Assembly: GCA_033807775.1 (NCBI GenBank)
Contig: CM066327.1
Coordinates: 89,103,295 to 89,167,294, forward strand
Origin: Saussurea involucrata
Lineage: Eukaryota > Streptophyta > Magnoliopsida > Asterales > Asteraceae
Direction: 5' to 3'
Length of the DNA: 64,000 bases
Shown: piece after piece, positions 54,100 to 64,000 of the stretch
Layout of the letters: the number at the start of each line of letters is the position of its first letter
How positions within the stretch are numbered: the stretch's first letter is position 1
Notes under the pieces: model-generated
The model's database searches: none
What the model was told of the DNA's origin: nothing
What the model saw: the letters and a program-made list of their open reading frames with translations, nothing else
Translations under genes and position numbers: made by a program

Positions 54100-54545
54100 A
54101 AGCTCCCGGATATGTGATTCGGGTGGTTTCCGGATAGGGAATTCGGAAAAGTGAAGTGTCCGAATAACACAAGTAACCTGATAAGACTGAGGTTACCGGA
54201 TAACTCAAGGTTACCGGATGAAATCAGCTTACCGAAAAAAGAAGTAACCGAATGAAATAAATGACCGGATAAAAATTAGACTTACCGAAAACACGTAGGA
54301 GACCGTATATGGTACTTACCGGGTAAAGATTCCAGTCCGGATAGCGTGACCGGAACCTCTGATTACCGGGAAGTCAAACAACCCGGAAAGAGCCGTCCAG
54401 AAACAATGTCAATCCGGATGGAGTCCAGATAGATTGACCGATCCGGAAACCGAAAACAATCCGGACAAATACGTCCGGTAAGTGGCGATAGAGAAACTTA
54501 CCCGGATACTTAAGAACTTCTGGAAACTACGGCTGTGTTCAAAAA
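54100..54545 (-). repeat. TCCGGA array in the leader of element E
   Basis: ACCGGATAACT, TCCGGATAG, CCGGAAACC and CCGGGTAAG words are dense; a good share are mutated to CCGAA or CCGTA. Same position as in A and B, although the LTR of E has diverged considerably. Confidence 0.8.
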
Positions 54546-54908
54546 TTGAACTCTGATGCGATTAGGGTTGCGAAAGTTTATTCCTGAAAGATTAGATATC
54601 GACCAAAAACAACAAACCAACAAAAACCTAATCGATTTCTAGCGAAATAACAAGATTTTGAAGAGAAAATTTGAACTTTTACCAAGAACAGAGACAAAAA
54701 CTTGTTGAATCAATTTTGCTCAAAACACACTCAAACGATCGAATTAAACTATGAAAAATTGTAGAAATGCTAATAACCGCAATGCTAAATGAATGGAATA
54801 AGCAAAAACATGCAATTTTGTCAGAATCAATGATAATATAGAACTCAAGAACACAGTCGACAAAATTTTAAGAAACCTTTTAGAACCTTGAATCGAATCG
54901 TCTGTATA

Positions 54909-54920
54909 GCTCTGATACCA
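54909..54920 (-). promoter_or_regulatory. Primer-binding site of element E
   Basis: Minus-strand TGGTATCAGAGC next to the LTR at 54923. Confidence 0.92.
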
Positions 54921-54922
54921 AT

Positions 54923-55256
54923 TGTGGATCCCAGATTAATGCACGCAATATGAAATCAATAGAATAAACAACAATTAGAATGATTTCAATTCGTCATCCA
55001 TGTAACATTCATAAATATTTCAGAGAGTTTACAATGTATATCAGAAATTAATAATGACGATTTCTAACGATTTAGGATCTCTAACCTAAACAAGGTTTAA
55101 AGCTAACTATATACACCGAGGGCTTAAGCCTAAGGCCCAAGGCCCATTAAGCCTAATCTAAGCCCATTAAACAAGTAAAGGCTTTTACAGTAAAGTTCTT
55201 TTCTAATCTTTTCTTTATATCACTTTCTATATTATAGGACATTTATGGACCTAACA
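54923..55256 (-). repeat. 5' LTR of element E (334 bp)
   Basis: Plus-strand ends TGTGGATCCCAGATT and GGACCTAACA; distant relative of the LTRs of A and B (TGTTAGG... start, ATTTCATAT and GATTTCAATT-like stretches kept). Followed by ACATG, the expected target duplication, inside the integrase region of J. Confidence 0.88.
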
Positions 55257-56110
55257 ACATGCAATCTCTTAGTTTTATTCTCGTAGATTTTGGCATTCTC
55301 ATAGGATTGATTTAGGAGTTCTTCCAGTTCATTCATATACAATTTTCTCCTTTCACCTGCATCATTAACACTCATGTTAATAAGCTCTTTAAGAGCCCAA
55401 AAAGCTTTGTGTTCAAGTTCTAATGGCAAATGACAAGTTTTTCTAAAGACAAGATTGTAGGGAGACATTCCTATTAGGGATTTATAGGCAGTCATATAAG
55501 CCCAAAGAGCATCATCTAGCTTAAATGACCAATCCTTTTTGAAGGTTTGACCACTTTCTCTAGGATACTCTTGATTTCCCTATTTGAGAGTTCAGCTAAG
55601 CCATTTGTTTGGGGGTGATAGGTTGTAGCAACTATGTAGCTTATGTTATATTTTTCCAAAACTTCCTTCATCATGTTGTTCACAAAGTGTGTGCATTCAT
55701 CACTAATTATGGATTTAGGGGTGCCAAATCTTGTGAAGATGTTTTTGTGAAGAAACTTGACTACCGCCTTTGCATCATTATTGTGGCAAGTTGATGCCTC
55801 TACCCACTTAGAGAGATATTCATAGCCAGCAAAATGTATTGACAGTTTCCAGGCATGGGAAATGGTCCCATGAAATCTCTTCCCCATACATCAAATATTT
55901 CAACTTCTAAAATGCCCTTAAGAAGCATCTCATGTCTCTGGGAAATAGGTCCAGTTCTTTGACATTCATTACACCTTCAACAAATCTATCTGTATAAAAA
56001 TATTTAGGCCAAAAGAATCCAGATTTGAGGACTTTTGTTGAACTTCTTTGGCCACCAAAGTGTCCACCATATGTAGCAGCATGAGAGTGTTGCAACACTG
56101 TAGTTGTATC
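55257..56110 (-). pseudogene. Integrase of element J
   Basis: HAATYGGHFGGQRSSTKVLKSGFFWP is the zinc-binding N-terminus (about 56090-56010). YLSKWVEAS...NDAKAVVKFLHKNIFTRFGTP, IISDECTHF (second catalytic Asp) and YHPQTNGLAELSNREIKS (Glu) follow, then TAYKSLIGMSPYNLVFRKTCHLP. The block around the first catalytic Asp reads GKRFHGT where a GxDFMGP-type sequence is expected, and the frame changes near 55900 and 55510. Cut by element E at 55256. Confidence 0.85.
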
Positions 56111-56113
56111 CTC

Positions 56114-57629
56114 TTAAGGTATACATGTTCTCAAATTTTGGTCAGCTCTTAGCTTAAATAGAAATGGATCATCCCAGAGGTAGTTCTTTAAATCATATAA
56201 CAAATTCTTTCTTTGGTGTCTGTTATATTCAGGTGGAATAATCCCAACAACTATTAGTTGTTCATCTAGAAACTTTTCATTTATCTCACCAAAAGTTTCT
56301 TTTCCTTTTTCTAATCTAGACAAATGATCAGCAACATTGTTTTCAGTGCCTTTCGTATCTATTATTTCCAGATCAAACTTTGTCCCACCGAATCAACCTT
56401 GGCTTTGCATCATTTTCAGAAATTAAGTACTTGATGGTTGCTTGGTCAGTATGAAATGTAACCTTGGTAAGATAAGCTCTGAATTTTTCAAAGGTAAATA
56501 CAATAGCCAACCATTCATTCTCAATGGTTGTGTAGTTATCTTGTGCTTCATTAAGAGTTTTACCACAGTAATAGATGGGATGACAAAAAAATCTTTCTTT
56601 TGTCCCAAAGCACCAACTTCCCAATCACTTGCATCACACATGAGTTCAAAAGTTTTTTTCACAACAGGTGTGATCACAACATGTGCTGAAATCAAAGCTT
56701 GTTTCAATATGTAAAAGATTTCCTACATTCATTGTTGAAATCAAAAGGCTAGTTATGCTGCAGTAACAGATAGAGTGGTTTTAAAATCTTTGAAAAATCT
56801 TTGAAAAATCTTTTGTAAAAGCCAGCATGACCAAGGAATCTTCTAATTCCTTTAACATTTGTAGGTTCTGGAAGTTTTTCAATAACTTCCAATTTTACTT
56901 TATCAACCTCTATTCCTCTATTTGAAATCAAATGACCCAAAACAATGCCTTATTTGACCATGAAGTGACATTTTTTCCAATTTAAAACCAAGTCAGTGTC
57001 TTCACATATTTTTAAGGATTTGTTCAAGATTTTTCAAACATTCTTCATATGAAGATCCATAGACAAAAAGTATCATCCATGAATATTTCCATAGAACTTT
57101 CCAACATATAAGAGAAAATGGACATCATGCACCTTGAAATGTGGCAGGGGCCTTGCATAGTCCAAAAGGCATTCTCCTAAGGCAAAAGTACAAAAGAACA
57201 AGTGAAAGTGGTTTTCTCTTGATCCTCGGGTGCTATGGCAATCTGGTTGTAACCAGAATATCATTCTAGGAAACAGTAATATTCCTTACCAACTATTCTG
57301 TTCAACATTTGGTCAATGAAAGGCAATGAAAAATGGTCTTTATGGGTTTCTTTGTTAATCTTCCTATAATCCACACAGATTCTTCTTTCTGACACAACCT
57401 TAGTTGGGATCAACTCATTATTTTCATTCTCAACAACTGGCACACCTCCTTTCTTAAGGACAAGTTGGACAGGGCTAACCCAAGAATTTCTAGCTATGGG
57501 GTAAATAATTACAGCATCTAAACACTTAAGTATCTCCTTCTTGACTACTTCTTTCATCACAGGGTTTAGTCTCATTTGTGTCTCTACAGATCTGAAATCA
57601 TTGTCTCTAAAATGATTTTGTGTTGACAA
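56114..57629 (-). pseudogene. Reverse transcriptase and RNase H of element J
   Basis: RICVDYRKINKETHKDHF...LPFIDQMLNR starts RT (57629-57261). In the next frame YSGYNQIAIAPEDQEKTTFT and IFMDD (the YxDD position, about 57060) follow, then GHLISNRGIEVDKVKLEVI and RRFLGHAGFYKRF (56940-56749). RNase H shows LMCDASDWEVGALG and YYCGKTLNEAQDNYTTIENE (about 56650-56500), and the connection ends near 56114. At least three frameshifts. Confidence 0.85.
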
Positions 57630-57726
57630 ATTGATGGAATAATGTCTTTTAAGTCAGAAATTATCCAACCTATGGCTTTGGTATGGGCTTGAAGTACTTT
57701 TACCAACTGTTGTTCTTGTTTTTGTT

Positions 57727-58380
57727 CTAAGGTGACATAGATGGTCTCAGGTATTTGTTTTCATCACTTATAAAAACATACTTGAGATGTGTGGGAAGTT
57801 GTTTTAACTCAAGGTCTGGTGGTGCTTCAATTGATGGTAAGGGATTCTCTTTAGTGCTTTCTTTCAATAGCTCGTATGCTACCACAGGCTGCAACATATG
57901 AGCATAGTGGTCATCACCACTATCATCTAAATCATCATTCTCTATTTCCTCATCCTCTAAGTCATCAACATTCAATTCATCATCATCAAACTTATCATCC
58001 TTTAACTCATTATATTCCAGGTCATCATCTACCTTTTCACCTAGAATTTCTTCTAAGGCTTCCTCTTAACACCAAGATTCTACAGAGCTTAGGATAAATA
58101 ATTATCCTATTTCATCTAGGTATTTCATAGAAGTAAAGACATTGAAAGTGACATTTTGGTCTTGAACTCTCATAGTCAACTCTCCTTTTTGGACATATGT
58201 GATGGCTCTACAAGTGGCTAAAAATGGCCTTCCTAACAGAATAGGAATATGTTTGTCAGCTTCAAAGTCTAGAATGATGAAATCAACAGGAAATATAAAT
58301 TTGTCTATTTTCACCAAAACATCCTTTATCTTTCCCTTAGTATAAGCTATGGATTTGTCGGCTAACTGTAGGGTAACAGT
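57727..58380 (-). pseudogene. Protease region of element J
   Basis: FIILDFEADKHIPILLGRPF followed by LATCRAITYVQKGELTMRVQ (58317-58102) is the C-terminal half of the gypsy protease. A Asp/Glu-rich stretch (DDLEDEEIENDDLDDSGDDH, about 57970-57900) links it to RT. The DTG/DSG active site upstream is in a decayed stretch and was not identified. Confidence 0.75.
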
Positions 58381-60261
58381 TGTAGGTCTATCCTATCCAT
58401 AGTGTGTTGAAAAAAGACAAAGGCATAAGAATGATGCTAGAACCTAAATCACATAAAGCTTTTCCAATCTCTTTTCCTCCTATAAACAGGGTATTGTGAA
58501 ACAACTTGGGTCTTTCTGTTTAGGGGGAGTTTGTTCGTCAAAAGGCACTACAACCTTCAGTCAAGGCTACAATCTCATATTCAGTCAGTTTCTTTTTCTT
58601 GCTCTAAATGTTCTTAAGGAACTTGGCATAAGTAAACATGCTTTCAATTGCCTCAACCAAAGGAATGTCGATATGCAATTGCTTGAACACATCTAGAAAC
58701 CTCTTGAATTGTACTCCTCTTTTTTATTCCTTAACGTCTAGGGGTATGGAATCTAAGGTGGTACAAGCGTGACAACAACCTTCTTAGGATCAGAAGTGGA
58801 TGGAATAGTAGGTATTACCTATTCACTTGATGTTTTTGGTTTTTCAATTATGCCAGTCTTGTCATGTGCTACAACACTTGTCGTAGCATTAACTACAGTT
58901 GACTTATCTTTTTTGATATCATTAAGAAATAACAAAGGGAGTTCATATCTATTATGGATTGATAGAGATTCATAAATTGATATGGGTCCAATGACTTCAT
59001 CAGGAGATGCAACAACAATAAAGGATATCACCGTAACACTCTTTTTCTTGTTTGTGCTACTAATAGCCTTAGGTTCTTTTATTTTCTACTCCTAATGGAT
59101 ACAACCTTCCTATGTTCTTTGGTTGTACTTTTGGGAGTCTCAGTATCACTATGCAAGATTCAAATAGGTCTATTTCTCAATTTCAATGCAATTTGTCCAA
59201 TCTGAGTTTCCAAAGTCCTTAAATTTGTGTTTTAATGGTTGATTGCTGAGTTGGTGTGGTTTTATAAAACTTTCAACATTGTCTCTAAAGAGACAGATGA
59301 ATCAACATTCTAACTAGGCTTACTTTGAAAAGATGGTTGATTTTGTTGAACGTGAGTTTGAGAACACTTGGTTGGGTTTCATAATTTGAAGTTCTATGCA
59401 CTTTTGCATTGAGTGGGTTAAAGCATGGACAGTTCCAAGAAAAGTTAGGATGGTTTTTCCAACTTGAGTTATAGTTGTTTGAAAACTGGCCACTTTTGAT
59501 ATGCAAATAGTTAACAGATGCAGAATTTTGGCTACATTGGTCATAGGTAAGCCCTTCACCATAGGCTACACATTATACAGGCAAGGATTCAGGAACAAAT
59601 TTTTCCGCAAGAGTATTCACACCGGGGGCAGCATACATGTTTTTAATCATATTGTCTATTGAGGTGAGCTGTGTAGTAAAGGCATTATAAGGATCTAATT
59701 CATGAATACCGGTTGTATTTCTAGGTACTAGTGTACGTGGATCTGACCAATGACCATTGTTGTTTGAAATCTTTTCTAAAATATCATAGCCATCATTATA
59801 GGTAGTAGGGGTGAAGGCTCATCCTGCAGTAGCATCGAGCATCTACTAGCAATGATATTTAAACCATGTAGAATGTCTAGTTGTATACATGAGGGTATGT
59901 CATGGTGAGGGCATTTAGTTAACAACTCTTTTAACCTTTCCCAAGCATCCAGGACTGATTCAATGTCTATTTGTCTAAACATGCAAATCTCATTTCTAGA
60001 CTTAGCATTTTGTGTTGGTGATTTTTTTAAATCTTTTCAGACATATCATTACAAGTTTCAGTTGAATTAGGATTTAAACTTATACCAAGATCTTGCTCTA
60101 TATTTGAGTGAAAAAAGGAATAACTTCATCCGTAAGTCTTCATCAGTTACTCCAGTCAGTTGGAAAGAATCAGTGATTTCCATAAACGTTTTGAGATGTA
60201 AATGAGGATCTTCATCTGGCATACCACTGAACTGTCCACTTGATTGTAACATATTAAACAT
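58381..60261 (-). pseudogene. Gag of element J
   Basis: FSGMPDEDPHLHLKTFMEITDS and LRMKLFLFSLKYRARSWY (60261-60067) are Athila gag hallmarks; FRQIDIESVLDAWERLKELLTKCPHH (about 59980) and NNYNSSWKNHPNFSWN (about 59480-59430) follow. From 59280 to 58381 only short fragments are seen. Frames change repeatedly. Confidence 0.8.
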
Positions 60262-60460
60262 TACATGTTTTAGTTCAAAATGGTCACACTCAAGTTATGG
60301 TCTAACTATTCCTGCATGCAAATAGTTGAATATGGGCATAACATAGTCCATAATTCTTCCATTTTTGGAGTTGGCAATATTGACGATGTCTTGGGCCTCA
60401 GCCCTTGGTTATGGTCCACAGGTGTTGCCATGGTGAAAGTTTCAAGAAATGGTGACAAAT

Positions 60461-60497
60461 TTCTTCTTCTTCTTCTTCTTCTTCTTCTTCTTCTTCT
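60461..60497. repeat. (CTT)n microsatellite
   Basis: About eleven uninterrupted TTC/CTT units in the 5' untranslated or early gag region of element J. Confidence 0.95.
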
Positions 60498-60634
60498 AAA
60501 TGTTGTCTCAATGTCAAGGTCCAAGTCGAAACATTCATCATGGAGCAAACGTGACATCCACCAAAAAATAAGTAACAAAGGTGATTAGAAAAATCAGATT
60601 TTAAGAGTGACATAAAAAAACTTGCTTTGGCTTG

Positions 60635-60652
60635 TCCCCGACAACACCGCCA
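60635..60652 (-). promoter_or_regulatory. Primer-binding site of element J
   Basis: Minus-strand TGGCGGTGTTGTCGGGGA, a variant of the TGGCGCCGTTGCCGGGGA site of Athila elements. It lies about 20 bp inside the LTR edge, as is usual for that group. Confidence 0.85.
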
Positions 60653-60672
60653 AAAACTTGGTCGTCAGATTA

Positions 60673-61965
60673 TGTTACCCGAAAATCACAAATGGAATAT
60701 CATGCAAGTATACATGTTAAACCACTATCGTTTGTACAAGTAAAAAAGTGGTACTAATTACCGAATATCGATCCCACGGAGACAATTAAACAAGTAGTAA
60801 TCCCAAGTCAAGCTTAAAAAGTGATTTCAATGGAGGTTTGGAAGGAATGATCCTTTAGTGATGTTAACAATAATTGAAAGTGCTTAAAAGAGATTAAAAG
60901 AAAGCAAGGGTGTAAGCTCCAGCTGGAGTTGTAAGCAACTATGTAACGGGAACTTTGCTACATCACTAGTGTTGCAACACTAGTTCTCAACCTCACTATC
61001 GGTTCGCACAACCCTTTTACAAGGTTCATATTAGGATAGATTACCAGTAGTGCCTAATTAGGCGACCCAACTGATGCCACACATATATTATCATTCTCCG
61101 CGTATAGTTCACAATCAATTAAGATTGAAGTGGTTTGTTACAACCCTCTATAACACCTTAGTGTTTTGAAGTTTACGTTGTCTTGCAAACAAAAGTCCAA
61201 CTCATCCAAGCAAAACAATGTACGTCACCCCATCAAGAAGTACTTGGAAAAAACTCAAAAATAATGAGTGAATAGTGAAGTTGATAGCTAGTAGCAAAAA
61301 CAATTATCCACTGTTATATATACTTTTATCTCCTAACTGTCTCTTACACCCCAACTAGGGACTTACCCCATCGTTGCTTTACATTTGGTGTACAACATTA
61401 TTGGAGATACATGAATTAAGTGCATAAATGTAAATATATGGACCTAGAATACGTAAATGTAAAGGATAAAAATGTAAAGAAGAAATGTAAAGTGTAATCG
61501 TAAATGACAAGAAATGTAAATATGCTTCGAACAATGTTGTGACACTGGACAATAGCATACTGAATGCTTAAAGATTTAATATTAAAATACTTGAAAGTAG
61601 CAAGTTAGAATAGTTATGTGAGCTACCTAACTGGGTATTAAACAACAAAAGTGAGCTCTCCTATTTATACTACGAGGAGCTCATTACCAAACAATCTAAG
61701 GAAATCATCTAAAGTACAATGTCACATGTGACCAAAAACATAAAGTAAGAGCATCTAATGCCCACTACAAGTACTTAAGATTCTTTTAAGGAAACAAGAA
61801 GCATATTCATGATATTTATTCCTTGCTTCAAGCTTCATTTGCAACCGAATATGTAGTTCTCAGCCAATGGCTCGTTACTTCAAACAAAAAGTTTATGAAG
61901 TCTCTAGTATTGACAACTGTCCCATGGTGCAACCCCTGCTGCAACACCAAATCTTTAGCAACTTT
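60673..61965 (-). repeat. 5' LTR of element J, incomplete
   Basis: The inner edge is TGTTACCCGAAAATC (plus strand), the complement of the ...TTTTCGGGTAACA end. The LTR continues at least to 61965, where element H is inserted. No coding frame. Confidence 0.75.
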
Positions 61966-62942
61966 TGTTGATCCAAACTCTCTCAGTGATTTGATGATGA
62001 CCCTTATAATTACTTAGTGAAAATTACAAATGACGTCTGTATGTATTAATGTTTTGCCATCAGTGATAAACATACTGAGTTTGTTCAGTATCACTGATAG
62101 TGCTCATTGTTCTTAACAGTATTCCCTCAGTGATAAATGTACATCAGTGATAACATGAGCCTGTTAATTTATAACTGATGATCGCTGATAGTTTCAATTG
62201 TAAGCAATGTTGTTTGTAATCCCTGAAGACAAGTTTCGGGACAAAGAGTTCATCGTTGACATCGAAGACAAAGCTGATGAACAACTGACAAGTCTACTAA
62301 TGATCTGATGCGGATATCAGTGAAACCATAACAAGTCCACACACACGACATTTCAAGAAGAAGACTTCAACGATAGCTGACTTACATCAGGTCTTCTCTG
62401 ATGGAAGATCTACTCAGCGATCGCTGATCATGAAGCTTCTACTTCAAGAAATGATTGTCTTATCTACTTGCACACTCCGTATGATCTTTCAGAGGGGACA
62501 TGCCTTTGTCCATGTTCGTACAACCACTATGCCACTGCACTGTTCACCATACAACCCAAAGCATGTTGTGCAAAAAGTCAGAAGCATGCATCCAACCATA
62601 TGAAGACACATGTAAAGTCCTCCTGCCACGTATTTAATGCATTGGGTATAAATAAGAGGAATGCTCCTTCAGCTTGAAGGTGGTCTCTCTCTCTCAACAA
62701 CTTAGTGCATAGAAAAATATCTTCATTTTTCTATACCTCCTTTTCTTTCTATTTCTTGTGCAAGAACCCTTAGTGATTCTCAAGTTTGTTTAGATTAGGT
62801 TGTACTTAATCTTATTCCGCAACAAGTTGTAAAGTGTCTTTGATTTATCAATAAACAATTTAGAAAACCAAAATATTGTGTTTGTATTCAACCCTCCCCT
62901 TCTACAAACTGTTTACCTTGTATAACCCCTTCGGGACCAACA
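61966..62942 (+). repeat. 5' LTR of element H
   Basis: 977 bp, TGTTGATCCAAACTCTC...GGGACCAACA, same family as the LTRs of C and D. Likely TATA box TATAAATAAG at 62648-62657. The five bases before it, ACTTT (61961-61965), are the expected target duplication. TCAGTGAT/TCAGCGATC words occur about nine times. Confidence 0.92.
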
Positions 62943-62944
62943 AG

Positions 62945-62956
62945 TGGTATCAGAGC
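62945..62956 (+). promoter_or_regulatory. Primer-binding site of element H (initiator Met tRNA)
   Basis: TGGTATCAGAGC two bases after the LTR. Confidence 0.95.
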
Positions 62957-63019
62957 ATATTGTTTAATCTCTATAAACAAGATCTTGCTTATACTATTCT
63001 CTTCCTTGCTTTTCTCCAA

Positions 63020-64000
63020 ATGGCACAAAACACAAACACAAACTATATGATAATGGTTCACTTGCTAAACCTCCTCGATATAGCAGAGATAACTTCAATC
63101 TCTGGAAAAATCGAATGATGCTTTTCCTAGAAGGTGTAGATCCCACTATACCTCAGTATGTGGAAAATGGACAGTATATCCCTTATATTCTTTCTCCTGC
63201 TGTTGCGGCCTGCTACTACTCCAGCCATTCCCGAAAGACAACTCATCAAACATGTCTATCAATGGACTGAAGATGATAAGAAGAAGGTAGCCATTGATAC
63301 CAAAGCCAGATCAATCATATTTATGGCTCTACGTGATGAGGTCTATCATTTTGTCATGAACCTGAGAAGCTCCAAATCCCTGTGGGACACAATCTGTGTT
63401 TAATATGAAGGTACAACTGATGTACAAGAGTCCAGAAGAATAAATCGTGTACGAAAGTACAAAAGCTTCATTTGTGGTAAGAATGAAACTTTATCTAAAG
63501 TACATCAACGTTTTAACTGTTTAATTATTGATCTAAAAATGTTGGTAAGACTTACTCTAACTCTGAGATCCTGACAAAATTCCTGGAATGTCTTCCTGAA
63601 AGTTGGGATAATTATACCATGTGTCTTAAACTATCTAAGGATCTAAAACTTATGACCTTAAGCACTCTTTTTGGCACTATGCTTAATCATGAGCAATCGT
63701 GTCAGCTTAAGAAGAATCTTGTAAAAGATTCAAAGAGCACACATGTTGCTTTACTCTCCTCAGAGTTAATGCCCACTCAGCAATCTTCTGTCACTATCAC
63801 TGAGTTGAAATCTAACTCTGATGATTCATCAGAAACTGATCCTTCGGAACTTGATGAAACCCTGACACTCTTGACAAACTCCATCAGGAGATTTGCAAGA
63901 AAGAGTAACTTTAGAAGAAATAACCCTCTCACTATCACTTACAAGCCTAAGTCGTATCCTATTGATAAGGCAACTGCTACTTGCTATAACTGCAAAAAGA
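63020..64000 (+). pseudogene. Gag of element H, cut by the window end
   Basis: MAQNTNTNY starts at 63020. After a small frameshift the sequence follows the gag of D (RDNFNLWKNRMMLFLEGVDP, EDDKKKVAIDTKARSIIFMA, LMTLSTLFGTMLNHEQSC, RRFARKSNFRRN). Other frame changes lie near 63200, 63400 and 63545. A zinc knuckle starts at the edge (ATCYNCKK, about 63975-64000) with both first cysteines intact. Pol of H is outside the window. Together with the LTR and primer site this is the 5' end of a plus-strand copia element. Confidence 0.88.

Larger units (their letters stand above)
55257..61965 (-). mobile_element. Athila-type gypsy element J, minus strand
   Basis: In the reading direction: 5' LTR (60673 to at least 61965), primer site for a TGGCGGTGTTGTCGGGGA-type tRNA match, gag, protease, RT, RNase H and integrase, in gypsy order. 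Characteristic Athila peptides occur throughout. The 3' end is not seen because element E interrupts integrase at 55256. The upstream end of the LTR is cut by element H at 61966. Many frameshifts are present, so the copy is old. Confidence 0.88.

Noticed and set aside
55122..55165. Repeated AAGCCTAAGGCCCAAGGCCCATTAAGCC in the E LTR as telobox/site II elements
   Set aside because: Resembles GCCCA promoter words but is probably simple local duplication in an LTR; no further support.
60280..60588. Leu-repeat or Arg/Glu-repeat proteins over the (CTT)n tract
   Set aside because: The frames exist only because the microsatellite lacks stops in several frames; no conserved flanks.

Overview
The window is plant nuclear DNA from a heterochromatic region made almost entirely of nested LTR retrotransposons. 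I found no host gene, rRNA, tRNA or CRISPR array. The tRNA-iMet primer sites, the Ty1-copia and Ty3-gypsy (Athila, chromovirus-like, Tat-like) protein families and a hAT-type MITE indicate a flowering plant. The element families look like those of Asteraceae genomes, but that is an impression and not proven here.

Layout, from the outermost element inward. J is an Athila-type gypsy on the minus strand (55257-61965). It is interrupted by E, a copia-like element (minus, 53438-55256). E is interrupted by F (minus, 50824-53437). F is interrupted by C, a copia element on the plus strand whose 3' part fills 1299-50823. C has received three insertions: I (a gypsy-type LTR ending at 1298), G (a gypsy element, minus, 4161-38175, TSD TTCAA, splitting C's extra gene) and D (copia, minus, 39579-50175, TSD TCTAC, in C's 3' LTR). 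G was hit by A (copia, minus, 4829-19003, TSD GTTCA, inside one LTR of G), B (non-autonomous copia, plus, 20452-27632, TSD GGCCC) and K (internally deleted Tat-like gypsy, plus, 29189-33855, TSD AGGTC). A carries a hAT-type MITE (7024-7698, 8-bp TSD). H, a further copia element, begins at 61966 inside the LTR of J and runs off the right edge. The innermost MITE is therefore seven levels deep, and LTR divergence judged by eye (G about 5%, B about 4%, K and A about 2%) agrees with the nesting order.

The most interesting biology is the additional open reading frame (aORF) that elements A, B, C and D carry in sense orientation between pol and the 3' LTR. It encodes a long protein with an N-terminal globular domain, a basic nuclear-signal-like motif, a coiled coil, an acidic stretch and a C-terminal domain. 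In C and D it is split by two spliceosomal introns at matching positions and phases. In A, B and D a 3' splice-site-like sequence lies directly before the aORF ATG. This suggests a spliced subgenomic message for the aORF beside an unspliced genomic RNA, comparable to retroviral env expression. In A and B the aORF runs through the polypurine tract and takes its stop codon from the first bases of the LTR.

Other shared structures are dense TCCGGA arrays in the leader (A, B, E) and before the aORF (A, B), and several internal copies of the polypurine tract (A-D). B and E have lost the capsid and zinc-knuckle part of gag. B also lacks integrase, RT and RNase H, yet keeps a coiled-coil protein and the aORF. 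Every coding region carries stops, frameshifts or deletions, so none of the copies looks fully active.
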